Origin: Paracoccus liaowanqingii
Lineage (GTDB): Bacteria; Pseudomonadota; Alphaproteobacteria; Rhodobacterales; Rhodobacteraceae
Assembly: GCF_004683865.2 (NCBI RefSeq)
Contig: NZ_CP040764.1
Span: 1 to 64,000, forward strand
DNA length: 64,000 nucleotides
Direction of reading: 5' to 3'
The notes under the pieces were generated by a model. It saw nothing but the letters and a program-made list of their open reading frames with translations. It was not told where the DNA came from and ran no database searches. Below, in pieces: positions 53,485 to 62,486 of this stretch (position 1 is the first letter of the stretch; the number at the start of each line of letters is the position of its first letter). The position numbers and the translations under genes are program-made.

Positions 53485-55061
53485 CGCGCGTCCTCCTGCA
53501 CCAGACGGGCCGAGAGCGCGTCGAAATCATGCCCGGTCAGGCTGTCGAACAGCGGCGCGGCGAAGGGCCCCTGATCGCCCGCGTGAAAGCCGGTGGGATC
53601 GGCGGGCAGGATCTCCAGCCGCCCCGCCGCGTCCATCTGCGCGGCCAGTTGCCGGAAGGCCGACTCGGGCACCAGCGCATCGCCCAGGAGCGGCGCCAGC
53701 GCGGGCAGCAGCCGGGCGGCATCGCCCCAGCACAGGAAGGCCGGGCGATCGGTGCCGAAGCGTGCGGCGATCCGCCCTGCGCCGCCGGGCAGGCTGGCCA
53801 GCACGTCCAGCGCCAGCACCTGCAAGTCGTGACCCGGCACCTCGCCCCGGACGGGCAGCCGCCCCGCCAGATGGAACAGGACCGAGCTGCGGGCATAGAC
53901 CAGCAGCGCCGGGCCCTGCGCCGCCACCGGAGGCTGCGGTGTGCAGGCGACGATCCGCACGGGCTGCGGACATTCGCGCGCCGCCCCGGCGATGGCGTCG
54001 CGCAGGTCGGGCGTCAGCGTCGTGCGCAGCAGGTGCAGGTCGATGCCGCGCCCGGTGGCCTGCGCCACGCGGCGCAGCACGTCGCGCAGATCGGGCGCGG
54101 CCAGGTCATGATCCAGGATCAGCAGCAGGGACGCGTCGCCCGGCAAAGGCGGGCTGTCGGGAAGGACGAGGGCGGGCGCGCCGGGGGCGACCAGCGTGGC
54201 GCGGTGCAGCGCATCGGCGCCCTCGGGATCCTCCTGCCACAGCCGGGCCTCGACCAGCAGCCGGGCGATCTGCGGCGCGGCCACCTGGGTCAGCGGATGA
54301 ATAACACCTAACTCCGCCAGCTGCCCCGGCAGCATGACCAGCAGCCGCGCCGCGCCGCTGGCCGGGCTAGCGAAGCGGAAGGCCGCCAGCCAGCCGTCGC
54401 GGCCGCCATAGACGTAGCGGTCGGCATAGGCGGCCAGATCGGTGCGCGCCACCGCGCCCTGAGCCATGGTGACCCGCGCCAGCTGCCGGTCGTCGAAGGC
54501 CAGCGCGTGCAGTGCCCCTTGGGTCGCCGCGGTGGGCAGAAACCAGCCCGAGGCGACCCCCTGCCCTGCCCCGGCCACCTGACCCAGATCCACGCTCAGC
54601 GCATGGGTCTCGGCCTCGGCGGGCAGCGCCCGGGCGGCACGGATGCGGGTGATGACCGGACCCGACAGCGCCCGGTCGGGCATCGGCACCGCGCCCTCGG
54701 CCATCAGGCGCAGCAGCGCGAAGAAGGCCTCGTCGACGCCGATCTCGACCATGCTGCGCGCGTCCGAGGACAGGCGCGCGCCGCCGATGCGGGAATGCTC
54801 GGCACCCACGGCCAGGAAGATGTCCTCGGAGGGATCGTTCAGCGCGTCGGGATGATCCGACAGATCGAAGACCGCCAGATAGCCAAAGGGCTCCAGCGAG
54901 CGCAGATCGCGCCGCGCGAAGCGGACCAGATGCGCGGGCGGCAACGAGGCTGATCCCGCATGGATCATCAGCGCCGGACGTGGGTTCTGGCTCCAACCGG
55001 CGGCCACGACCCGGCCACCGGGGCAGGAAAAGCAGAAATCGACGTGCAGTTTCAGGTCCAA
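53481..55061 (-). CDS. Unrecognised 526-aa protein of the glycosyltransferase operon
   Basis: No family is recognised. The N-terminus (HVDFCFSCPGGRVVAAGWSQ) looks like a beta-sandwich, and similar modules accompany glycosyltransferases in related bacteria. The middle contains ALSVDLGQVAGAGQGVASGW, and the C-terminal part has an alpha/beta look (LLLILDHDLAAPDLRDVLRR). There is no signal peptide or membrane helix. Overlap with the GT4 gene implies coupled translation and a role in the same glycan pathway (inference). Confidence 0.75.
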   Translation of the reverse strand: MDLKLHVDFCFSCPGGRVVAAGWSQNPRPALMIHAGSASLPPAHLVRFARRDLRSLEPFGYLAVFDLSDHPDALNDPSEDIFLAVGAEHSRIGGARLSSDARSMVEIGVDEAFFALLRLMAEGAVPMPDRALSGPVITRIRAARALPAEAETHALSVDLGQVAGAGQGVASGWFLPTAATQGALHALAFDDRQLARVTMAQGAVARTDLAAYADRYVYGGRDGWLAAFRFASPASGAARLLVMLPGQLAELGVIHPLTQVAAPQIARLLVEARLWQEDPEGADALHRATLVAPGAPALVLPDSPPLPGDASLLLILDHDLAAPDLRDVLRRVAQATGRGIDLHLLRTTLTPDLRDAIAGAARECPQPVRIVACTPQPPVAAQGPALLVYARSSVLFHLAGRLPVRGEVPGHDLQVLALDVLASLPGGAGRIAARFGTDRPAFLCWGDAARLLPALAPLLGDALVPESAFRQLAAQMDAAGRLEILPADPTGFHAGDQGPFAAPLFDSLTGHDFDALSARLVQEDAR

Positions 55062-55081
55062 GTCGGGCCCCTTCCGGGAGG

Positions 55082-55639
55082 TCAGATCAGCGTCATTGCC
55101 AGCTTGCGGATGGTGAAGCGCACCGGCGGCTGGCGCAGGTGAATGACGATGCGGCGGTTGGCGACATCATCGGCCGCTTCGGGCAGCTCCAGCTTGCAAA
55201 CGGTGGCGCGGTCGTTGCCCAGCAGCCATTCGGTCTGCAGGCTGTCGCGGATCGTGCCGGCATCGGTGAAGTCGCGCAGGAAGACGTCAGCCACGGTCGG
55301 CGTTGGGAAGGCCACATCGGCATCCAGGTAGCAGCCACAGGGATCCATGGACGAGACCAGCCCCTCCATGGTCATCCAGGTCGCGCCGGAATTGCGGAAC
55401 TCCAGCCCGTCGCCCTCCGGGGTCATCGAGAACTCGCCCCGGGTATCTTGCGGGATGCAGATGCCGAAGCGCGGCGACAGGGTGTTGTAGCCCTCGGTCA
55501 GCAAGGCCTTGGGACGTCCGTCCAGCAGGGCTGCGGCCTCACCGGTCAGCACCAGCCTGCGGCCCTGCAGGGCGATCAGCAGGTTGGCGGCCATCTGGAA
55601 ATTCCGGACCGCGCTGTCGTGGATGGTCTGCGGCATCAT
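55082..55639 (-). CDS. Unrecognised 185-aa protein of the glycosyltransferase operon
   Basis: A soluble, beta-rich looking protein with DSAVRNFQMAANLLIALQGR near the start and SGATWMTMEGLVSSMDPCGC in the middle. The last part (RRIVIHLRQPPVRFTIRKLA) is basic. No family is recognised. It sits 11 nt after the fused glycosyltransferase gene in the same direction. An ATG three bases downstream (55636) is an equally possible start. Confidence 0.7.
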   Translation of the reverse strand: MMPQTIHDSAVRNFQMAANLLIALQGRRLVLTGEAAALLDGRPKALLTEGYNTLSPRFGICIPQDTRGEFSMTPEGDGLEFRNSGATWMTMEGLVSSMDPCGCYLDADVAFPTPTVADVFLRDFTDAGTIRDSLQTEWLLGNDRATVCKLELPEAADDVANRRIVIHLRQPPVRFTIRKLAMTLI

Positions 55640-55650
55640 CTACTCCGTCT

Positions 55651-58293
55651 TCAGGAAAATACGTATCTGGGGCGGACCGCATCGGCCGGGGCCGGTGCGG
55701 GAAACTCGGGCAGCCGCTGGTCCAGCCAGTCGCGCAGACCTTCGGTGGCCTGGACCCAGGTGCGGCTGGTCTCGGCGGCGGCCTGGGCCATGGCGGCCAG
55801 CCGGGCGCGGTCGCCGTCCAGCATCAGGATGCGGGCGACCATCTGTTCGGCGCAGTCCACTTGCGGGACGACAAAGCCGTTATGGCCGTCCTCGATCGCC
55901 TCGCGCACGGCCCCCGCCTCGGCCACGATCGGCACCACGCCGCAGCGTTGCGCCTCCAGCACCGACAGCGGCAGCCCTTCGTAGAGCGAAGGCAGGATCA
56001 GGATGTCGGTCTGGCCAAGCAGCTCGGAGATCGCCGCCGGGCCGCGCACCGCGCCCAGAAAGCGCGTCTCGGTGGGCCAGCTGAGCGTGGCGCCATCCTC
56101 CTCGACGATGGCGCGCCCGGCGACCGACAGGGTGATGCGCGGCGCCTGGTCGGACAGCGCATGGGCGACGGCGCAGACGCGGTCGATGCCCTTCTGCTTG
56201 TCCAGCCGGCCCAGAAACAGCACGCGCAGCGGCTGGCGGCGGGTCCGGGCGGTGGCGCGCGCGGCGGTCATGAACCCCTGCTCGGCCCGCGACATGGGAT
56301 AGCCCGGCGCATTGACCACCGGCATCAGCTTCTCGCGCGGCACGCCATTGGCATGCATCCAGCCCAGCAGCCCCTCCGAGCAGGTCAGGAACAGATCGTA
56401 GGCCTGCTCGTAGGCCAAGGCGAGTTGCGGAGGCCCGTAGCCACGACCATAGGTGGAGCGTTCGACCAGATGCTCGTGGTCGATCATCAGCACGCCCCGG
56501 CGGCGCAGCCGGTCGGCGACCTTGTGCAGGGCGGCGGAATGGGCGTTGATGACCGCATCCATCCCTCCCAGCAGCCCCATCAGGTCGGCGCCTTCGGCCC
56601 CCTGCCCCCATCGGGGTTCGGCGGTGCCCAGGAACTCCTCGCCGCTCCAGTCCAGCGCGTCGCCGTCGGGCTGCCAGGTGATGGTGGTGAAGGGCTCCAG
56701 CGACCAGGCGTCGGTGTCGATGGGCCGGTCGCTGAGGACGACCAGATGCAGCCGGTGACCGGCGGCGACCAGCTCGCGCGCGATGCTGGCTGCCACGCGT
56801 TCCACGCCGCCGATGTTGAAGATCGGCAGCACCATGGCGATGTCGTGCTTGCCCGGCGCGCGCAGCAGCGGGAAGGTCACCCCGCCATTGACCGCGTTCC
56901 TGGGGATCTGCACGGTGCGGTCGCGGCTGATCGCGGCGCCGGGATGGCGCCAGCCCCACCCGGTCTGCAGCGCGCCCAGATAGGGGCTGCGCAGCAACGC
57001 CAGCATGGTCCCGCGCAGCACCTCGCCCGCCGCCGCCCCGCCGGCCAGCCCGCCCACCTGCCCGGGCGCGCGCAGCGTCCAGCTGGAGACGTCCTCCTGC
57101 GTGGGCACCAGGTCCAGCTTGCGCAGCCGGTCCTCGGCCCCGCGCCGCACCCAATCCTGGGCGGTGGACAGGCGCAGGCAGATCGCGTCGGGCACGCGGT
57201 CGGGATTGCCGCTGTCGGTGGCGATGTCATGGCCACCGGACGGATGGCGGTCCAGAAACAGCAGGTCCAGATCGTGCGGGTTGCGCAGCGCCCGGCGCTC
57301 GAAATTCCACAGCACCCCGTGCAGCAGCCGCGCCTCGCGCAGATAGTCCTCGACCCCCTCGCGCAGGAAGATCATGTAGGCGGGCGCGTGGTTGGCATGC
57401 GGATCGGCCATCGCGGCCAGCACCATCCGCTCGAACTCGGGCGTGGCGACCGGGGTCTGGTGATCGGGGTCGACGCAGGTCGAGACCTGGCGCCCCTCGC
57501 CCGTGATCAGGGCAAAGCGCGGAAAGCTGGCGGCCTCCAGCGCGACCAGCGCGGCCGGGTTGAACAGCCACGCATGCTTGTGGCGCAGGAAGCGGCGCAG
57601 GTCCTGGTCGACCTCGTGGGAATGGCTCAGCATGCTGGCCGGGCGCTTGCGATACAAAAGCAGAGGCCGTCGCGCAGACCGCCCGGTGAAACCCGCCTTG
57701 GCCGCCTGCAGCCAGAAATCCCAGTCCTCGTAGCCCTGCCGCATCTCCTCGTCGAAGCGCAGGCCCGCATCGAAGACCCGGCGCCGGATCAGGCTGCCCG
57801 CGTCGCACTGGTTGGCCTCGGCCTGCAGCAGCGGGCTGAAGGCGGGCTCGGTGCGATAGTTGCCGGCCTGCCCGAAAAAGTCGAACTCGGGATAGAACCA
57901 GTCCTGATCGCGATGCGTCTCCAGCAGATGGCGCATGGTCAGCCCGGCCCGCTCGGCCAGCAGGTTGTCGCTGTCCAGAAGGAAGATCGCGTCCAGCCCC
58001 GGATCCATCCGCAGCGCCGCCTCGATGCCGCGGTTGCGCGCCGAAGACAGCCCGCCATTGGCATGGTGCAGCACCAGCATCTGCGACCCCATCCGTGCCT
58101 GCCAGTCGTCCAGGCATTGCCGCGTCTCGGCATAGGCACAGCCGTCGTTCACCACCACCAGCCGCAGGATCACGCCCTCGGCCATCTCGCGGCGGACCGA
58201 GGCGATGGCGTCGTCCAGCAGCACCGGATGTCCCTTGACCGGGATGACCACGGTGACCTGCGGGGGCACCAGACGGATCGGGCTGTGCTGCAT
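55651..58293 (-). CDS. Fused GT2-GT4 glycosyltransferase
   Basis: An 880-aa two-enzyme protein. Residues about 10-260 are a GT2 domain: VTVVIPVKGHPVLLDDAIAS, NGGLSSARNRGIEAAL, the metal-binding DSDN and GYEDWDFWLQAAKAG. Residues about 500-870 are a GT4 domain: VLPIFNIGGVERVAASIARE, VLFLGRLDKQKGIDRVC, and LPSLYEGLPLSVLEAQRCGV with the EX7E-type pair. A linker of about 200 residues joins them. A GGAGG site precedes the start at 58293, 2 nt after the upstream stop. It probably adds two successive sugars to a surface glycan (inference). Confidence 0.9.
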   Translation of the reverse strand: MQHSPIRLVPPQVTVVIPVKGHPVLLDDAIASVRREMAEGVILRLVVVNDGCAYAETRQCLDDWQARMGSQMLVLHHANGGLSSARNRGIEAALRMDPGLDAIFLLDSDNLLAERAGLTMRHLLETHRDQDWFYPEFDFFGQAGNYRTEPAFSPLLQAEANQCDAGSLIRRRVFDAGLRFDEEMRQGYEDWDFWLQAAKAGFTGRSARRPLLLYRKRPASMLSHSHEVDQDLRRFLRHKHAWLFNPAALVALEAASFPRFALITGEGRQVSTCVDPDHQTPVATPEFERMVLAAMADPHANHAPAYMIFLREGVEDYLREARLLHGVLWNFERRALRNPHDLDLLFLDRHPSGGHDIATDSGNPDRVPDAICLRLSTAQDWVRRGAEDRLRKLDLVPTQEDVSSWTLRAPGQVGGLAGGAAAGEVLRGTMLALLRSPYLGALQTGWGWRHPGAAISRDRTVQIPRNAVNGGVTFPLLRAPGKHDIAMVLPIFNIGGVERVAASIARELVAAGHRLHLVVLSDRPIDTDAWSLEPFTTITWQPDGDALDWSGEEFLGTAEPRWGQGAEGADLMGLLGGMDAVINAHSAALHKVADRLRRRGVLMIDHEHLVERSTYGRGYGPPQLALAYEQAYDLFLTCSEGLLGWMHANGVPREKLMPVVNAPGYPMSRAEQGFMTAARATARTRRQPLRVLFLGRLDKQKGIDRVCAVAHALSDQAPRITLSVAGRAIVEEDGATLSWPTETRFLGAVRGPAAISELLGQTDILILPSLYEGLPLSVLEAQRCGVVPIVAEAGAVREAIEDGHNGFVVPQVDCAEQMVARILMLDGDRARLAAMAQAAAETSRTWVQATEGLRDWLDQRLPEFPAPAPADAVRPRYVFS

Positions 58294-58295
58294 CG

Positions 58296-59675
58296 CTATT
58301 CCTCCTGCGTGGCACGCTGGCCGGTCACGGCGCGGAAGCTGCGGAAGAGACCCCAGCTGTGCTCGTTGGGCATGTCCTGGGCCAGCGAGGTGGCCAGGTA
58401 GATGTCGGCCCGCTCGATCGGGCCCTTGGGCACGCAATGGACCTGGCCCCAGCCATTCGCGGGCAGGCCGTGGACCCAAGACCCCATGCAGCTTTCCCAG
58501 ATGCCGTCGCGGCCGATGGCGCGATGCGGCGTGACGCCGATGGCAAAGTTCAGGTTGGGCGAGCGGGCATGGCCGGTGTTGACCACCGCCGAGAGCTGCA
58601 ACAGCCCGCGCATCGGCACGTCCCGGATCACCGCGCAGACGGCGCCGCTGCGCGAGGGATGGACCATGATCGCATCCTCGGCCGCCCAGAAATCGGCGGT
58701 GATGTAATCCGTGGCCGAGCTCGGCATCGCGAAGATCTCGGGCGCGGGCAGCGCCGAGGGCTGCAGTAGGCTGGCCGTCATCTCCAGGCGCGGGTCGATC
58801 ATCGGCGCGTCGCGCCGCTCGGGGATCGAGGCGCCCGCTAAGGCCTTCCAGACCCGCAGCGCCAGGACCTGGTCGCCGGGCATCGTGTCGCCCTGCGCGG
58901 TGAAGCGGGCATCGGGCATGCGCATGCCCAGACCCAACACCAGCCGCGCGGGCCCGGCGTTGCGCAGGATCAGCGAGCAGTTGCGCGCATCCCCCTGCAG
59001 CGCCATCGGCAGGGCGAAGCGCACCCATCCCGACCCGATCCGCATCTCGTCGGGGATCTCGGCCAGCGCGTGCTCATCGCCGGAGCTGTCCTGCAGCGAC
59101 ACCCGGATCTCGCAGTTGCGGACATGCAGGCGCTCGGGCAGCCACAGATCGATCGCGGTGATGCTGACGATGTTCAGGGGCAGATGCTGGACGACCGAGC
59201 CATCGGCGGGCAGCTCCGCCACCGCGCCCGAGGGCTCCCAGTTCAGGGACTGTGCCACATGCGGATTGCCGAGCGCGTACAGGAAGCTTTCGATCTCGCG
59301 GAACCGCCCCGCGCCCGAGATGTTTTCACGCCGCAGCAGCGCGGCCGCTTCGCGCGATGCGGCGGCGGCCGTCTCGCTGCGCTGCAGCCGTTCGACCAGA
59401 AGCGCGGTGACCCGCTCGGCCAGCAGTTCGGGATGGTCGGGATCGACCTCGATGACGGGCAGCCCGTGATGCCCGCTCTCGGACAGCCGCTTCGCCTCGT
59501 CCGCGCCGGCCCCAAGCGGCATCAGCTGCGCCAGGCACGTGCGCCCGGGGACGGGGCCATCGGTCTCGGCGACATCCAGCATGCCGAGCAGGGTCGGTGG
59601 CAGATGGCGTTCCAGAAGTCCGTCGCAGACGCGGGCGAGCGTAGGATCAACCGCAATCGAATAGGCAAAGGTCAT
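58296..59675 (-). CDS. Unrecognised 459-aa protein heading the glycosyltransferase operon
   Basis: No family is recognised with certainty. The N-terminal ~115 residues are helical (LPVIEVDPDHPELLAERVTA). A Trp-rich, beta-sandwich-like C-terminal region follows (VHPSRSGAVCAVIRDVPMRG, NEHSWGLFRSFRAVTGQRA), which might bind carbohydrate. There is no signal peptide. It is the first gene of the minus-strand operon and starts next to the AT-rich region at 59.7 kb. Confidence 0.75.
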   Translation of the reverse strand: MTFAYSIAVDPTLARVCDGLLERHLPPTLLGMLDVAETDGPVPGRTCLAQLMPLGAGADEAKRLSESGHHGLPVIEVDPDHPELLAERVTALLVERLQRSETAAAASREAAALLRRENISGAGRFREIESFLYALGNPHVAQSLNWEPSGAVAELPADGSVVQHLPLNIVSITAIDLWLPERLHVRNCEIRVSLQDSSGDEHALAEIPDEMRIGSGWVRFALPMALQGDARNCSLILRNAGPARLVLGLGMRMPDARFTAQGDTMPGDQVLALRVWKALAGASIPERRDAPMIDPRLEMTASLLQPSALPAPEIFAMPSSATDYITADFWAAEDAIMVHPSRSGAVCAVIRDVPMRGLLQLSAVVNTGHARSPNLNFAIGVTPHRAIGRDGIWESCMGSWVHGLPANGWGQVHCVPKGPIERADIYLATSLAQDMPNEHSWGLFRSFRAVTGQRATQEE

Positions 59676-60037
59676 CGGACCGTTCCACTGTCATAGACAT
59701 ACGCTTTTTGGGGTGCCGACAAAACGACAACTGGTTAGGCCAACTGAGGTCTCCGGCGTCCTCACCTATCTAAATAGACAGTACAGTTTAGGTGGCGCAA
59801 GGGGGTAAACAATTGCCTATTATGATCCCCTTTCACCAAGTATACCGGTTTGTTCATTATTTTTGAAGCCCATTCAATCGCTTGACGCAAGCAACCTGTA
59901 CACTTCGAAAAGCCGAATGTGTGGATTTTTTGCAATATGTGAAAATTTTAGCGTCCAAGTGCGGAATCCGTCACCATTCCGTGATTCACCCGAAAATTCT
60001 CCTTTAGCGTGTATTCGGGTTGCCTTGGCTGTCGAAG
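59676..60037. other. AT-rich intergenic region, candidate replication origin and operon promoter
   Basis: A 362-bp gene-free region, clearly AT-richer than its flanks. TGTGGATTT (59920-59928) matches the complement of a DnaA box at 7 of 9 positions, and TGTGAAAAT (59938-59946) at 6 of 9. AT-rich runs flank them (59855-59865 and 59925-59950). It must also hold the promoter of the glycosyltransferase operon, in the AT-rich stretch just above 59675. Origin function is inference. Confidence 0.4.
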
Positions 60038-60727
60038 TTAATCGACGCGGACCGAATGCAGGCTGGCATCGGCCCGCCGCGCCGCCATCTGCAGGCGGCC
60101 CAGCAGGTGGGTGCGGACATAGGTCGAGTGAAAGCGCGTGGGGGCGGCCAGGTGCAGGATGCCCTCGCCCTGCCCCGTCTCGACGAGGCAGGCGAACCAG
60201 GCCTCGAACAGCGCCGGATCCTCCGCCAGCAGGCGGTCGCGAATCACGGCCCAAGGCCCCTGCCCCACCGGTGTCGCCTCGCTGCGCCGGAACGGCACCA
60301 CGTTTGGAGCCTCCTCCTCGGGATCGCCCAAGGCCGCCTCGCGGCCGGTCATGCGAGCGATGTAGTCCTCGCCGATGTTCGGCCAGGCCGGGCGGCTGTC
60401 CAGCAGCATCCGGTCCAGGTCGATGCCCAAGACCGACACCCGTCCGCGCGCACCCTGGCGCTTGACCGTGATCCAGCCCATCGCCCGCAGCCGGGCCATG
60501 TCGCGCTTGACCGTGCGTTCGTCGACGCACCACAGCCGCGCGATCTCCCGCTGGCCCACCGACAGCTCGTTTCTCTGCCAGTTGTAGCGCGTGGTGATCA
60601 GCGACATCAGCCGCAGGACCAGCCGCTGCCGATGCGCATCGCCCGCCAGCGCATGCGCCATCAGCGCCGACAGGATGTCGTATTTCTTCGCCGCGGCCTC
60701 GCGGCCGACCGGACGGACGATCTGCAT
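60038..60727 (-). CDS. Replication initiator with winged helix and DnaA N-terminal-like domain
   Basis: A 229-aa protein. A winged-helix part at residues about 45-100 (LSVGQREIARLWCVDERTVK, RDMARLRAMGWITV) is followed by a C-terminal DnaA domain-I-like fold (WAVIRDRLLAEDPALFEAWF, HLAAPTRFHSTYVRTHLLGR). No AAA+ ATPase domain is present. This layout fits the DnaA-like replicases of Rhodobacterales plasmids, which accompany parAB as here. It is divergent from parA across 454 bp. Confidence 0.8.
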   Translation of the reverse strand: MQIVRPVGREAAAKKYDILSALMAHALAGDAHRQRLVLRLMSLITTRYNWQRNELSVGQREIARLWCVDERTVKRDMARLRAMGWITVKRQGARGRVSVLGIDLDRMLLDSRPAWPNIGEDYIARMTGREAALGDPEEEAPNVVPFRRSEATPVGQGPWAVIRDRLLAEDPALFEAWFACLVETGQGEGILHLAAPTRFHSTYVRTHLLGRLQMAARRADASLHSVRVD

Positions 60728-61181
60728 CTTGGCTCCTGCCTGCCGGGGGGCCCGGCGCTTGCTCCGGATGGCGGGGTCTGGTGTCTCCCCAAACGCCTTT
60801 CACCATCCTGTCGGCATTAGCGTCCTAAATGTCCGATCTGTCAAGCACATCGCCCCGTTGCGCCGTGCAACGCACGCTGACAGTCCAGAAAAATCGGTAT
60901 CGATGGTATAGGAGGCCGCCCTGCGTGTCCCTCATTTTGCGTCCGATGTCCCCCATTCGGGGTCACCCGACACTGGCCTGTCCCCTGTTTTCCGACCGGT
61001 CCGGCCCTGTTGCGGGGCGTTCTCCGAGGCAGGGGCAGCGCGCGTTGCAGGGGCGATTCGCGCAACAGGGGCTGGAAACGGCGTATTCTTCGTCCCGAGT
61101 GAACAAGGCTTTTGCCAAAAGCGCAAATCAGGCGTAAAACCGGGTTCAGCAATAATCAGCGTCCTTGGAAACAGGCACAAC
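60728..61181. other. Replicase-parA intergenic region with repeats
   Basis: A 454-bp gene-free region. TGTCCC-type direct repeats start at 60926, 60947 and 60979, with looser copies near 60809 and 60829. CGTTGC-GCCGT-GCAACG (60856-60872) is a 6-bp-arm palindrome, and further GTTGC/GCAAC half-sites occur at 61009, 61044 and 61062. GCAGGGGC recurs around 61030-61070. GCTTTT-GCC-AAAAGC (61118-61132) lies upstream of parA and could be its operator. Iteron or origin function is inferred. Confidence 0.45.
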
Positions 61182-62486
61182 ATGTATACCCACGACGACC
61201 TTGCCCGGCTGCAATCCCAATCCCTCAAGATGCAGGGCTGGATCCGCCGCCAGACCTTCAGCCCTGCCAATGAGAAGACGCTGCGGCGCTTCTCCTCCTG
61301 GGAGGTGTCCGAACTGATTTTCCGGATCAACCAGTCGACCTTCCGCGGCAAGCTGGCCGCCGATCCGAACCTTCCCCTCGGGGAAGTCGAGGAGGACGGC
61401 CGCCAGCGCTGGTTCAGCCTCGACGAGGTCAACGAGCTGCGCCGCCGCATCCGCATCAACAAGAAGTCGCTGATGCCCCACCGCCCCGAGGGCAAGCGCG
61501 CCTTCCGTGCGGCCATCGCCAACTTCAAGGGCGGCGCCGGCAAGTCGACCGTGGCCCTGCACTTCGCCCATGCCGCGGCGCTGGACGGCTACCGCGTGCT
61601 GGTCGTCGACTTCGACCCGCAGGCGACCCTGTCCCACAGCATGGGCCTGTCCGACGTGGGCGAGGACCACACGGTCTGGGGCATCATGGCCCGCGATCTC
61701 GAGCGCGAGACCGACCGCATGAACGCCGCCGCCTCGGGGGCGGAATCGGGCACCACCCTGCCCCATCGCAAGCTGCCGGCCTCGATCCGCGACATGGGCC
61801 TGGGCACGCTGCGGCCCGCCGACTTCATCAAGGCCACCGCCTGGCCCACCATCGACATCGTCCCCAGCTGCGCCAACGCGGCCTTCGTCGAGTTCGCCAG
61901 CGCCCAGTACCGCCACCTCAATCCGGAATGGACCTTCTTCGGGGCCGTGTCGCGCTTCCTCGACAGCCTGGCGGACGATGCCTACGACCTGATCCTGTTC
62001 GATTGCCCGCCGGCCATCGGCTATCAGTCGATGAACGCGGTCTTCGCCGCGGACATGCTCTATATCCCCTCGGGCCCCGGCTACTGGGAGTATGACAGCA
62101 CAACCAGCTTCATCGGCCAGCTGGCCGAGGCGCTGGAGGATCTGTCCCATGGCTTCGAGAACTTCCCCACGGGGAAGATCGCCCTGCCCAAGACCTTCGC
62201 CGACATCCGCTTCCTGATGACCCGGTTCGAGCCTTCGAACGAGCTGCACCAGGCAATGTTCGCGGCCTTCCGGCAGGTCTTCGGTGACCGGCTGGCGCAG
62301 CATCCGATCGAGCTGACCCGGGCGGTCGAGCAGTCGGGCCGCTTCCTCAGCTCGATCTACGAGATCGACTATCGCGAGATGACGCGGGGGACCTGGCGCC
62401 GGGCGCGGGCGACCTTCGATCAGGGTTACGAGGAGTTTCGCGGCCATGTCCTGGCCGCCTGGACGCAGCTGGAGGAGACAGCATGA
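61182..62486 (+). CDS. parA: ParA-family partition ATPase
   Basis: A 434-aa plasmid-type ParA with an N-terminal DNA-binding extension (about residues 1-105, including WFSLDEVNELRRRIRINKKS). The deviant Walker A is FKGGAGKSTVALHFAHAAAL, Walker A' is VLVVDFDPQAT, and LILFDCPPAIGYQSMNAVFA is Walker B. It moves replicon copies apart with ParB and likely represses its own promoter. It overlaps parB by 4 nt and contains two copies of the parS-like palindrome within its reading frame. Confidence 0.94.
   Translation: MYTHDDLARLQSQSLKMQGWIRRQTFSPANEKTLRRFSSWEVSELIFRINQSTFRGKLAADPNLPLGEVEEDGRQRWFSLDEVNELRRRIRINKKSLMPHRPEGKRAFRAAIANFKGGAGKSTVALHFAHAAALDGYRVLVVDFDPQATLSHSMGLSDVGEDHTVWGIMARDLERETDRMNAAASGAESGTTLPHRKLPASIRDMGLGTLRPADFIKATAWPTIDIVPSCANAAFVEFASAQYRHLNPEWTFFGAVSRFLDSLADDAYDLILFDCPPAIGYQSMNAVFAADMLYIPSGPGYWEYDSTTSFIGQLAEALEDLSHGFENFPTGKIALPKTFADIRFLMTRFEPSNELHQAMFAAFRQVFGDRLAQHPIELTRAVEQSGRFLSSIYEIDYREMTRGTWRRARATFDQGYEEFRGHVLAAWTQLEETA
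61371..61386. repeat. parS-like palindrome, copy 1 (in parA)
   Basis: CTTCCCC-TC-GGGGAAG, 7-bp perfect arms with a 2-nt spacer, in the parA coding sequence. Confidence 0.7.
62162..62177. repeat. parS-like palindrome, copy 2 (in parA)
   Basis: CTTCCCC-AC-GGGGAAG, perfect arms, in the distal part of parA. Confidence 0.7.

Noticed and set aside
55303..58401. 1032-aa open frame opposite the fused glycosyltransferase
   Set aside because: The Gln/Arg/Gly-rich translation has no domain, whereas the minus strand shows GT2 and GT4 motifs.
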